Assembly (NCBI GenBank): GCA_963969495.1
Contig: OZ018323.1
Location: 67,973,720 to 68,037,719 of the forward strand
DNA: 64,000 nt
Direction: 5' to 3'
DNA from: Ceratothoa steindachneri
Lineage: Eukaryota > Arthropoda > Malacostraca > Isopoda > Cymothoidae
The notes under the pieces are model-generated. The model did no database searches and was not told the DNA's origin. It was given only the letters and a program-made list of their open reading frames with translations. The stretch's first letter is position 1. Each line of letters starts with the position of its first letter. This document shows positions 9,835 to 20,327 of the stretch, in pieces. Position numbers and translations under genes: made by a program.

Positions 9835-10330
9835 TAATTGCTCCCACAGACTTTTCCTATCATTCAAAACCGTGTGGTCACAATTTGCTTCATCTTTACT
9901 ACCATCCCATTTCATCCTAGATACTAAAAACTAGGTCAAGATGACACCCCAGCCCATACCCCCCCCCCAATATAACTACCTGTATTCACCTATAGATTCA
10001 TCCTCTCACACACCCTGTCAAATACTACAATCTAAATCCATCTCATTCTCAGCCATCAGAATATACCAACATGGATAGAACCCAGTTCTCATCAATCTCA
10101 CACTTTTCTCCTCCATTCCCATTCGTGTTCCATCCATAAAGATATTAAATAGCCATGTTGATATCACACAAACTTGTCCTACACCCTTCACGTATTCCTC
10201 ACGCCACTCAATAGTTCACCGCTCACTCCATACATTCTTAGCACCTACCATAACACAATGATAAGGTTTCTCTAAATCCGTGAACTCACCATACATTTTA
10301 TAGCTCTTATCTCTTGGGGTTTTTTTTTAG
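9835..10330 (-). pseudogene. Decayed non-LTR reverse transcriptase fragment
   Basis: Minus-strand translation at about 10,125-10,215 reads GVGQVCVISTWLFNIFMDG. This is RT motif B of the form G-V-R-Q-G-C-x-x-S-P-W-L-F-N-x-x-M-D. Upstream on the same strand, about 10,260-10,320, KMYGEFTDLEKPYHCVMVG resembles motif A (D-L-E-K-A-Y-D). The Y-x-D-D motif C is not recognisable, and stops and frame changes occur throughout. It is a dead fragment of a LINE different from LINE-A to LINE-E. The clade is not determined. Confidence 0.65.
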
Positions 10331-10385
10331 CTGGCAGTGCAAATATGGATCTAATCCACACAAACTAACTCTAGAGTAGTTTGGG

Positions 10386-10400
10386 TTAGGTTAGGTTAGG
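10386..10400 (+). repeat. Short (TTAGG)3 run
   Basis: Three exact TTAGG units, the telomeric repeat common in arthropods. The run is too short to mean a telomere; it supports an arthropod source only weakly. Confidence 0.7.
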
Positions 10401-10584
10401 TTTAGTTGGAATATTAGGGTCGAAAAATCTTGAAATGTCTCATCTTAACAAGCTCCGAATTTGGTCTTAGCAGCACCAAATAAATGGAGGCAACAGCATC
10501 AAAACGTTGGATTTTTGCAAGGACATTATTAGTTTTTATCATGGACAATTCCATTTGTTAATTAATAATAAAATAAATCATTAT

Positions 10585-10692
10585 TCTTTCATTCTTCCTA
10601 GTCTTTTCCGGATACTCAATTCTTTAATTCTTCCTATTTTTTTCCGGACACTAAATTCTTTAATTCTTCCTAGTCTTTTCCGGACACTAAAT
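10585..10692 (+). repeat. 36-37-bp tandem repeat, three units
   Basis: Three adjacent copies of a unit containing AATTCTTCCTAGTCTTTTCC and GGACACTAAA, with small differences between copies. Confidence 0.85.
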
Positions 10693-11039
10693 TATATAGT
10701 CTTTCTTTCGTCAACTTCTAAATGATCAAACATATTGCACCTGAAACGCTTATGTATTTTCTTTGCTAAAGAAGAAATATCTAAATCCATCAAGATCTTT
10801 ATTAATCTTTTCTACTCCAGCTGCCCAATTTAGCTACACGAATATTTAGATAACTTGAAGGATTCCTCGAATTAACCTGAGATTATTATTGCCTTCTTGG
10901 AAAATATTTTTACACCCACGTTTTTTTTAATTTTTCGAGAGGTTTACGCGTGTGATAGTAAAAAAAAGTTCCGTCAAACAAACTTAAAGTCCTACTTTTC
11001 TAGCACGTGTCATTCAAACATCTTTTCTATTGTGTACAC

Positions 11040-12005
11040 AAGTGTGCCGAGATGTAAGTGAAAAGAATCGAGAGCTCTGCTCTCCTGTGCGCGGGCCACA
11101 ACAAGTCCGACATCGGCAAGCGCCTCAATGTCAGCCGAATGACGGTCCACAAAGATGCGGAGAGGCTCAAGAACGGGAAAGACCTCAGAGATCGACCTCG
11201 TTCAGACAGATCTCAAGTTCTCAATCGTTTGGCTGCGAGAAAGGCCTTCGAAAGTGCTCAGAAGCTCAAAATGACAGCGCTCTCTCGAAAAAGAACATAT
11301 GGGTGGCCCCGGTGTCTAGGGCCGTCAAAGAGGAGGGCGGCAAGAGCTTGAGGTACGTGTAAAGGCCTCTGCCCTTCCGACCATATGCGAGAACAACGTC
11401 GGGGGCACTGCCGTCGCCTTCTCAACAACTTGAAGAGTCATGGCAATCGAATTTCATTTTTTTTTTCTGCTGAAAAAACCTTCATGATAGATCCGGTCAT
11501 CAAGAGGTAGAATGCCTGTATCGTAGTTTTGGCCAGGATGTCTGTTAGGTCAACTACGTGTTCAGGACATAACACCCGCCATCTGTGATGATGTTCGGCG
11601 TCATGCCTTCGAATGGCGAGAAGATGCCGCCGGTGTGGTTCGTGGCCGGTTAAAGGCTCACCGCGGCCGATTGCTGGGGCATCTTTGCAACGAAAGTCCT
11701 GCCCTGAGTCAGAAAGATCACGAAGAAAGCGGACTATGTATTTCAGCAGGACGGTGCCCCGGTCCACACAGTGGTTGGAGTCCGACTTTTGGCCGCTTCA
11801 GTCGCCCGCCCTCAATCCCCTCCACTACAGCGAGTGGACACATGTCGAGGGCAAGGCCTGCAAGGTATGCCACAGCAACATCGACGAGCTGAAGTCCTCC
11901 CTCAACCACGTGTGGGCCACATGAGGAAGGACTTCGTCCGCAGCGTGGGGGCGGCCTTCAGGTCTGGCCTGGAGCGCGTGCTCGCAGCCTAGGGCGGCCA
12001 CATTG
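11040..12005 (+). pseudogene. Tc1/mariner-type transposase pseudogene
   Basis: The 5' part (11,058-11,351) encodes the N-terminal DNA-binding region, with a helix-turn-helix at about residues 15-35 (IGKRLNVSRMTVHKDAERL). The middle has CRRLLNNLKSHGNRI at about 11,420-11,450. The stretch around 11,720-11,770 gives DYVFQQDGAPVHT, the second catalytic Asp block of IS630/Tc1/mariner transposases. The third acidic block is seen as SPALNPLHYSEW at about 11,800-11,840. The C-terminus ends near GGHID at 11,992-12,006. Frames change at least three times and stops interrupt the first catalytic region, so no active enzyme is possible. The family fits arthropod mariner-like transposases. Terminal inverted repeats were not found. 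Confidence 0.85.
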
Positions 12006-13010
12006 ATTAATATTACAATTTAATTAAACATATCTATATGTTTAAACAATAAGAATGTGTCTAACTGCATCAAAACTAACATTGTGTAATTTGTTGTGAG
12101 GGTCGTACCGAGTGTAACAGGCCTTTTGTAATATCCGGTATTAGTATGAATAACGTAACCACCTCCCTCTAAATTTGTATACCGAACCTTTTAGAACGGC
12201 AGGCTCTTATGACTCTGAATCATCACAGTTTATTGCTAATTAGATAAGGTTTACGTAAATACAGTTATTATCAACCTTTAGTAAATGATTGATCCAGTTT
12301 AATAATTTACGTGTCATAGACATTTGAAATAAATCACAAAATGGTAAAGGCCACCGCAAAGCAAGAGTCGGGAAAGCATGAGTCATGAGTTCCAGTCCCT
12401 CATAACAATAGTGAGTCATGCAGGCCAAAGCTTAATCTTAGCGTGTCGTACGAATTACCAGTCATGACTCCAAAAAGGAGATCACCAGGAATGGGGTTAA
12501 AGCACACTCTCAATAGGTTGAAGCCCGCATAAAGTTTGTAAGGAGAGATGGGTATAGAAAGTGGTGTAATGGGGGGAAGATGAAAATATGTTGAAGATAT
12601 ATAGCCGCCTATCCTTTCTGTAGGCAATGGGGCCAAAGGGTGGAGGAGGAAAAACGAATCTTTTGAGGAAACTTTCAGAGATACAAACACAACTTTGGGT
12701 TCCGCCCTCAATTGTTTCATTTTGCACTTAGTTTAAAGAAAGTGCATAAGAGAAAGGGAAAAGAAGGATAGATGTTCTTTGATGTGGCGTACATAGCAAT
12801 ATTCTATATTAATATAATACATTTTATGTAAAACTCGAATTGCACAGAAATCAATGACTTCAAAGGTGTACCGAGTGAACCCGTTAGAGTCAATTACCTC
12901 GAATAAAATCTGGCACTCTTGTGACATCTTACGAGACTCCACCATGCCAATAACAGAGCACCCCCATCCCACTTACACGATCCCCAAATGTACTATCTCT
13001 TTAGAGGCTA
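12006..13010. other. Unassigned stretch
   Basis: No recognisable coding or structural feature. The minus-strand ORFs at 12,240-12,972 have no familiar motif. Confidence 0.5.
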
Positions 13011-13011
13011 C

Positions 13012-13095
13012 GGCATAGCCGAGTGGAAACACCACCTTCTATTACAGCGAAGTTAAGGACTAGTCACCGGATGGAGTCAAATTTCGGGTTGAGTT
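13012..13095 (+). repeat. Possible tRNA-derived SINE head
   Basis: GCATAGCCGAGTGGAAACAC contains an A-box-like TAGCCGAGTGG. A weak B-box-like region lies about 45 bp downstream. It would not fold as a normal tRNA, so a decayed SINE is more likely. Confidence 0.35.
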
Positions 13096-13239
13096 CATAG
13101 AGGCTGGTATATGCTGTATATATTCGTGGTTTGGAGCTTACGTTAATCAGTAGGTCCTCACTAAAAAATAAAATGCCTCAACACGAGTGCAGATTCGTAG
13201 TAAACCGCTCCCAAATTTTCTGTCTATCTTTTTATCTAT

Positions 13240-15225
13240 CTCGTATTTACCTACACTCGTGAGACTAATACACACATATACTTGCATTCGTGTGTACAAT
13301 GCAAAAATATATCTGCGGTCTTGAAAAAAAATGCGCAGGTTTACCTGCCGTCGTGAGCACAATGCCCATGCTTGCTTCAATTCGTGAGCGTAATGGCATT
13401 CGTAGATTCCATGATGGCTACATTTTAAAGGCATTTTTAGCACAATGATCCAGAATTACTGGTACCCGTGTGTAAAATACTCACACTACATTCACAAACA
13501 CAATGTCAACATTTTTTTAACAGAGTACCTAACTGGATATAGCGATCACAACTACCACATTTAATATCATTCGTGAACACAATGCGAACTATATTCCGTC
13601 ATGAGCAAAGTGCCCATATTTACCTGTATTCGTGAGAAGCATGCCCATATTCACCTGTATTAGTGGGCATAATGTGATAATCGTGAACACACTGCCCATA
13701 TTTATCTGTATTCGTGTGCACAATTCCCATATTTACCTGCAGTCGTGAGCACAAAGCCCCGATTTCCTGAACATGAACATAATGCACACATGTATCGTCT
13801 CTCGTGACCACAGGGTTCACAGTTTGCCCTCTTTCGCGAGCACAATGCTCTTATTTACATGTATTCTTGGTCACAATGCCTACATTTACCTGAATTTGTG
13901 AGCACAACCCCCGCATTTCTTTGTAGTCGTAAACACAGTATCCACATTTATTTGCTCTCCTGAGCACACTGCCCATATTTTATCTATATTTGCGAGTACA
14001 ATACCCATACTTTACCTGAAATCGTGAGTACAGTGGCTACATATTACCTGTATTCATAAGAACAATGTACACTTTTTACCTGAATTCCTGACCACAATGC
14101 CCACATTTACCAAGATCAATTCATTCATGAGAACAATGTTCACCTGCATTCGTGGGCATAATGCTTTCTTGCATTCACTTGCATTCGTTAGCATACTGCC
14201 CATATTTAACTGTGATCATGAACACAATGCCCGCATATACGTGTATTCGTGAGCACAATGATCGTATTTACCAGTCATTTGTGAACACAATCTTCACATT
14301 TGTCTGCATTCGTGAGCGCGGTGACCACATTCGCCTGCATTCGTAAGCTCAATACCCACATGTTCCCCGAATTCCAGATCACAATACCCACGTTGCCAGT
14401 ATTCGTGAGCATAATGCTCACATTTACCTCAATTCGTGACCAGAATGACCACAACTACATTCGAGAGCAGAATGAACACAGACACCTGCATTCAAGAGCG
14501 CAATACCTACATTTACCTACATTCGGATGCACAATCAATCATTTACCTGCATTCGTGAGCAGAATTAACAGAATTACGTAAATTCGTAAGCAGAATAGCC
14601 CCATTTACCTGTATCTTGAATAGAATGACAAAAGTTACTTGCATTCGTGCGAAAATATCCACAATTAATGACATGTGTGAACAAATTGACCACAGTTTCC
14701 TGCAGATGCGAGCAGAATGACCACAGTTACCTGCAGGTGCGAGCAGAATGACCACAGTTCCCTGCAGATGCGAGCAGAATGACCACATTTACTTGCATTC
14801 AGCAGCACAATGCGACCAGAATGAAGACAGTTAACGAACTACATAATTGCCTCCAACCGTGAAAACAATACCCAGATTTATCTGCATCTGGAAGCATAGT
14901 GTATCATTTACCTGAAATCATGATCAGAATGACCACATTTGCCTACGTTCGAGAGCAGAATGACCACAGTGACCTGTATTCGTGAGCACAATTTTGACAT
15001 TTACCAGCATCGTAAGAAGAAGGACCACAGTTAGCTACATTCGTGAATAGAATAAACACAGTTACCTCAATTCCTAGCAGTTGATGCCAGTTACCTGCAT
15101 TCGAAAGCACAATGCATCATTTACCAGAATTTGTGAGCAAAATAGGTACATTTACCTGAAATCGGGACCACAATGCATCATTTAAATGAATTCGTGACAA
15201 GAATGACCACAGTTACCTCTCAGGT
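13240..15225 (+). repeat. 31-bp minisatellite, about 2 kb
   Basis: A long imperfect tandem array with a 31-bp unit of the form CGTGAGCACAATGCCCATAT plus TTACCTGTATT. Around sixty units are present. The left half favours CACAATGCCCA; the right half favours CAGAATGACCACAGT. The best-preserved higher identity is at 14,690-14,790. Copies differ by many substitutions, so the array is old. It runs directly into the mariner-derived array at 15,251. ORFs across it are repeat artefacts. Confidence 0.93.
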
Positions 15226-15250
15226 TAGAAGGAAAATAATGTCCGATTTT

Positions 15251-15981
15251 AGGGTATATATTAAAAGTGAAAAAACTTACGATTCTAGAAATATTTAATC
15301 ATAAACTTAAGATCCATTGTTGTTTTTTTAACCTCATTCTATCTGTTAACAGGCTTAAAAATGCCAGGCTTGTAAAATTCGTTAGGTTTTGATGCAAAAT
15401 ATCAATCTAACTCATTTTCAACCTCTTCTCTTGATGTCAACCTAAGACCATCCAAATGGTTCTGTAGTCCCCTAAACAAATGGTAATAAGGAGCAAGGTC
15501 AGTAGAATAGAGAGGCTGGAGCAATATTTCCCAACCGAGCTCCTAGAAAGAGATCTTTGGTCATTCGAGTTGTGTGAGGACGAGCATTATCGTGATGGAG
15601 GATTACACACTTTTTGTGCCAGAGGCACAAGTTGCTTTCAAACGACGACGTTGGTTGCAGTAGATATTAGTATTATTTGTTTGATCGTTGTCTAATAGTT
15701 CGTAATCGACATTTCCTCCAATAGCCCACCATGATCTTTGGGGGATGAAGTCCTCCTCTCGGTCGTTGAAAAATTCTGCTTCCTTGACTGATCCAAGAAC
15801 GGTGGCGTTTAAAGTTACGATAAAGGATCCACTTCTCATCGCCAGTAATAAACCTGCCCGGATATGGTGCCTGAAGGTGTAGTGAAAGAAATGACTCAGC
15901 AAGCTCACCCTGTTGCAGATTCACCGTGAACAGCTCGCGCGGGACCCATTTTCCAATCACTGGAACCTTTCCAATCCTTTT
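15251..15981 (-). pseudogene. Mariner (DD34D type) transposase fragment, unit 1
   Basis: On the minus strand the unit opens with GKWVPRELF and passes through RFITGDEKWILYRNFKRH, which carries the first catalytic Asp. In another frame it continues through VDYELLDNDQTNNTNIYCNQ and SVILHHDNARPHTTRM, which carries the second Asp. In a further frame it reaches LYSTDLAPYYHLF, the third-Asp block, and a C-terminal part with NRMRLKKQQW. This block order is that of mariner transposases such as the one fused in human SETMAR. The N-terminal DNA-binding half and the terminal repeats are missing. At least one frameshift after GGLHPPKIMVG and in-frame stops make it non-functional. Confidence 0.9.
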
Positions 15982-16711
15982 AGGGTATATATTAAAAGTG
16001 AAAAAACTTACGATTCTAGAAATATTTAATCATAAACTTAAGATCCATTGTTGTTTTTTAACCTCATTCTATCTGTTAACAGGCTTAAAAATGCCAGGCT
16101 TGTAAAATTCGTTAGGTTTTGATGCAAAATATCAATCTAACTCATTTTCAACCTCTTCTCTTGATGTCAACCTAAGACCATCCAAATGGTTCTGTAGTCC
16201 CCTAAACAAATGGTAATAAGGAGCAAGGTCAGTAGAATAGAGAGGCTGGAGCAATATTTCCCAACCGAGCTCCTAGAAAGAGATCTTTGGTCATTCGAGT
16301 TGTGTGAGGACGAGCATTATCGTGATGGAGGATTACACACTTTTTGTGCCAGAGGCACAAGTTGCTTTCAAACGACGACGTTGGTTGCAGTAGATATTAG
16401 TATTATTTGTTTGATCGTTGTCTAATAGTTCGTAATCGACATTTCCTCCAATAGCCCACCATGATCTTTGGGGGATGAAGTCCTCCTCTCGGTCGTTGAA
16501 AAATTCTGCTTCCTTGACTGATCCAAGAACGGTGGCGTTTAAAGTTACGATAAAGGATCCACTTCTCATCGCCAGTAATAAACCTGCCCGGATATGGTGC
16601 CTGAAGGTGTAGTAAAAGAAATGACTCAGCAAGCTCACCCTGTTGCAGATTCACCGTGAACAGCTCGCGCGGGACCCATTTTCCAATCACTGGAACCTTT
16701 CCAATCCTTTT
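15982..16711 (-). pseudogene. Mariner transposase fragment, unit 2
   Basis: This has the same content and lesions as unit 1. It differs by one substitution near 16,614, which changes one Ser to Leu in the SFLSLHL block, and by a T run that is one base shorter. Confidence 0.9.
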
Positions 16712-17441
16712 AGGGTATATATTAAAAGTGAAAAACTTACGATTCTAGAAATATTTAATCATAAACTTAAGATCCATTGTTGTTTTTTTAACCTCATTCT
16801 ATCTGTTAACAGGCTTAAAAATGCCAGGCTTGTAAAATTCGTTAGGTTTTGATGCAAAATATCAATCTAACTCATTTTCAACCTCTTCTCTTGATGTCAA
16901 CCTAAGACCATCCAAATGGTTCTGTAGTCCCCTAAACAAATGGTAATAAGGAGCAAGGTCAGGAGAATAGAGAGGCTGGAGCAATATTTCCCAACCGAGC
17001 TCCTAGAAAGAGATCTTTGGTCATTCGAGTTGTGTGAGGACGAGCATTATCGTGATGGAGGATTACACACTTTTTGTGCCAGAGGCACAAGTTGCTTTCA
17101 AACGACGACGTTGGTTGCAGTAGATATTAGTATTATTTGTTTGATCGTTGTCTAATAGTTCGTAATCGACATTTCCTCCAATAGCCCACCATGATCTTTG
17201 GGGGATGAAGTCCTCCTCTCGGTCGTTGAAAAATTCTGCTTCCTTGACTGATCCAAGAACGGTGGCGTTTAAAGTTACGATAAAGGATCCACTTCTCATC
17301 GCCAGTAATAAACCTGCCCGGATATGGTGCCTGAAGGTGTAGTGAAAGAAATGACTCAGCAAGCTCACCCTGTTGCAGATTCACCGTGAACAGCTCGCGC
17401 GGGACCCATTTTCCAATCACTGGAACCTTTCCAATCCTTTT
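16712..17441 (-). pseudogene. Mariner transposase fragment, unit 3
   Basis: This has the same content and lesions as unit 1. It differs by a substitution near 16,962 and by an A run one base shorter just after its left end. Confidence 0.9.
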
Positions 17442-18171
17442 AGGGTATATATTAAAAGTGAAAAAACTTACGATTCTAGAAATATTTAATCATAAACTTA
17501 AGATCCATTGTTGTTTTTTTAACCTCATTCTATCTGTTAACAGGCTTAAAAATGCCAGGCTTGTAAAATTCGTTAGGTTTTGATGCAAAATATCAATCTA
17601 ACTCATTTTCAACCTCTTCTCTTGATGTCAACCTAAGACCATCCAAATGGTTCTGTAGTCCCCTAAACAAATGGTAATAAGGAGCAAGGTCAGTAGAATA
17701 GAGAGGCTGGAGCAATATTTCCCAACCGAGCTCCTAGAAAGAGATCTTTGGTCATTCGAGTTGTGTGAGGACGAGCATTATCGTGATGGAGGATTACACA
17801 CTTTTTGTGCCAGAGGCACAAGTTGCTTTCAAACGACGACGTTGGTTGCAGTAGATATTAGTATTATTTGTTTGATCGTTGTCTAATAGTTCGTAATCGA
17901 CATTTCCTCCAATAGCCCACCATGATCTTTGGGGGATGAAGTCCTCCTCTCGGTCGTTGAAAAATTCTGCTTCCTTGACTGATCCAAGAACGGTGGCGTT
18001 TAAAGTTACGATAAAGGATCCACTTCTCATCGCCAGTAATAAACCTGCCCGGATATGGTGCCTGAAGGTGTAGTGAAAGAAATGACTCAGCAAGCTCACC
18101 CTGTTGCAGATTCACCGTGAACAGCTCGCGCGGGACCCATTTTCCAATCACTGGAACCTTTCCAATCCTTT
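17442..18171 (-). pseudogene. Mariner transposase fragment, unit 4
   Basis: This has the same content and lesions as unit 1, and I see no substitution relative to it. The sequence beyond 18,174 is unrelated to the repeat. Confidence 0.9.
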
Positions 18172-18934
18172 TAGTGTAGGAGAGTCATATGGGTTATATG
18201 TTAAATTACTCTGCGAGTTCCCTTGAAGTTGTGGCAGGATTTGCTGTGACAAGTACTTTTGGTCTTATTCTTCATTAGGACATTGAAAATTTTCGTGGGG
18301 TTCGAACAAGGGCTACTTATCCAATGGCTTAACCATGATCATGAGCTGAATGGAAAATGTCTCAGCCCGCATAGACGCAAACTATAACCACTTAACAATC
18401 TCTCGCGCTAACGTCCAGGTCAGTAGGACTAATTTTTTACTCTTACTATTCTTGTGTCTGTTACTCTAGGAGAAGGGGGGAGGGGAGTCTGGCCCGCGTG
18501 CGCAAAGTGACGGGCGTGTAATTTGGGGGCCACTCGGAATTTCAGAGTTTTCTTAAGGAATTGAAGTTTAAAGTTCATCATAACGGTTAGGTTTCACCTT
18601 AATGAAATACACCTTTGTTGGAGCGAGTACATCAATGAACGTGCAATAAAACACAAACGAGTTAGTTAATCATGACTACCAACGCTTCCGTGGTCAATCT
18701 TTAACTTTATTATTTTTATCAACTGAAATTTAAAAAATGTCAATGTCCATTTCTCTTCTTTTATATCACCCCGCCCCCCACGACCCCAGATAATGCCCAA
18801 TTTCTAGGCGAGTGGATCCAGTGCGAGGATCCGTGTACCCTTCCGCGAGGGCGTAAGACCCCCGAGCGGTTTTGGGGTGCTTGACTCTTGGTCCCTCCTG
18901 ATCACCCTCGTCACAGGGTTGTTGGCGCGACCCC
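18172..18934. other. Unassigned stretch, left flank of the nested insertions
   Basis: No gene is recognised. It ends with GGCGCGACCCC (18,924-18,934), which is repeated exactly at 33,895-33,905 and is interpreted as the target-site duplication of LINE-C. Confidence 0.6.
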
Positions 18935-19967
18935 GTCTTACGTCTTAAAAAGTTAGAAATTAAAAATAGATAGTTAGAGTAGAGTGTATAGTAATCATTA
19001 GGGTACAGTAGTGAAATGGAACGAGTAAGAGTTAGTGCAGGTTGCTTGCTGGGTCACCAGCCATCACTTGAGTTCTTATCTTCACGTTTTATAATCTTAT
19101 CATTTGGTTAAATGTGTAGGGGCCTCTTTTCTTCTTCCAAGAATTTCTTTTTTCCCTATTCGAATATTTCGCAGTTGTTGGTGACTTCTTTGCTTTGTTG
19201 GAAATTCTGTAGTGATTCTTCTACTATCTATATATTGGTAGGGGATTAACTCCATTTAATGGTTTTCCGCTCTTAAAGTTTCCTCTATTGTTCGCTCTAT
19301 GTTCTATTGGGATCTCCATCTTCCTTTTTTCATCTTCGTCTAGAAGTATTTCTAGTTTATTCCATATTCTGACCGCTCTTTTATGTAGGGATGCATTAAC
19401 TGGCTCCATCTCTATTTCATGGTGCAGATCTATCTGCCTCTTGCGCTCTCTCCTTCTTGTATTAGTAATTAATAGTACGCCGCTGTTTTGTACTCTATGT
19501 AATTCCACGTTACTGGTTTTATGTAAAGTGCTGAGTGGAATTGCGGGATATAATAGTACTGATTTACACAGAAGGTTGTATATTTTGATTTTATTCTTTG
19601 TGTTTAGGTTTTTCAACTGATAAAGTTTCGCTAAGTTAGCTTTTGCTAGTTTGATTCTCTCGGTAGTGTGTTTTTGATACCCGTTAAAAGTAATCTTTAG
19701 TCCTAGTACCTCGCCTTCCTTTTGGTATCTCTACCTATCTTCGTTTATCGTTACTCTTGATGTTTTTCTTCGTCCTATTGGAATAATGGTAAACTTGTTT
19801 GCGTTTGTCCTTATCTTCCTTTTTTGGGGGGGGTGCCTGTATGGACTATTAACGATTATCGAGATGTTGTCTGCGAATTGTACGTATTTGGTGTTATCGT
19901 AGATTTGATTTGGTAGGCCCCCTGTATATATATACCATATAACGTCGGACTGAGACATCGTCATTGG
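18935..19967 (-). mobile_element. LINE-C, 3' half (outermost element of the nest)
   Basis: This is the downstream half of a minus-strand jockey-superfamily LINE. Its other half lies at 32,405-33,894, beyond a 12.4-kb insertion. Both halves share TGAGACATCGTC(A/T)TTGG at their break points (19,951-19,967 and 32,405-32,421), as expected if LINE-A inserted and duplicated 17 bp. The outer ends are flanked by an exact 11-bp duplication (GGCGCGACCCC). On the minus strand the 3' tail ends with TAAGACGTAAGAC, a 7-bp tandem repeat, rather than poly-A. Confidence 0.85.
19224..19964 (-). pseudogene. LINE-C ORF2, RT motif B to C-terminus
   Basis: The segment 19,731-19,964 contains KYVQFADNISIIVN, the motif C block, with the second catalytic Asp changed to Asn. 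The segment 19,224-19,616 contains the C-terminal region typical of jockey-type RTs, with VQNSGVLLITNTRRR followed by IWNKLEILLDEDEKRK. The two segments are in different frames and the thumb region between them is partly lost. The Asn at the active site and the frameshifts make it inactive. Its closest relatives in the window are the RTs of LINE-A and LINE-D. Confidence 0.85.
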
Positions 19968-20327
19968 ACTGCTTTGTCTGCTTTACCAAGTTGACTCCCG
20001 CTTTGACAGCACTCTTCGAAAATTGATTAAAGTGAATTTTTAGCGAGATAGTGAAGAGAGTGATTTAACTTGTTGATAGTAGCGCGAACGTTTGTTCATT
20101 GATTGATTCGTAAGTGGACCACTGGCTTTCTTCGTTCTACGACGGTGCGGGGACGGATGTTCGCTCCTACGTGGAATATTGTATTGAGGTAAAGTGGTAA
20201 TTTTATTTGGACATTGGCCCTCTGATCTCCTCCACCTCTTTCTCCCTCACCACTTTCCTATACAAGTGTTTTTTCCTATTCTTTCTCCCATGTGTAACTA
20301 CCCAGTGAGAGTTGGGATGAGTGTAAA

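Larger units (their letters stand above)
15251..18171 (-). repeat. Four tandem 730-bp copies of a mariner fragment
   Basis: Four head-to-tail units start at 15,251, 15,982, 16,712 and 17,442 with lengths of 731, 730, 730 and 730 bp. By eye they differ at only two substitutions (unit 2 near 16,614 and unit 3 near 16,962) and in two homopolymer lengths. Each junction lies at a TTTTAG. Every unit contains the same C-terminal two thirds of a mariner transposase with the same disabling frame changes. Amplification therefore came after the transposon died. Alternatives are a recent satellite seed or an assembly artefact; the scattered single-base differences favour a real array. Confidence 0.95.

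Noticed and set aside
10386..10400. Telomere or subtelomere
   Set aside because: Only three TTAGG units, inside a long non-telomeric context.
13240..15225. CRISPR-like array because of regular 31-bp units
   Set aside because: Units abut with no unique spacers, copies are diverged, and the setting is animal DNA. It is a minisatellite.
15480..17886. Three-fold repeated plus-strand 71-aa ORF as a gene family
   Set aside because: It is the antisense of the mariner fragment; the recognisable transposase motifs are on the minus strand.
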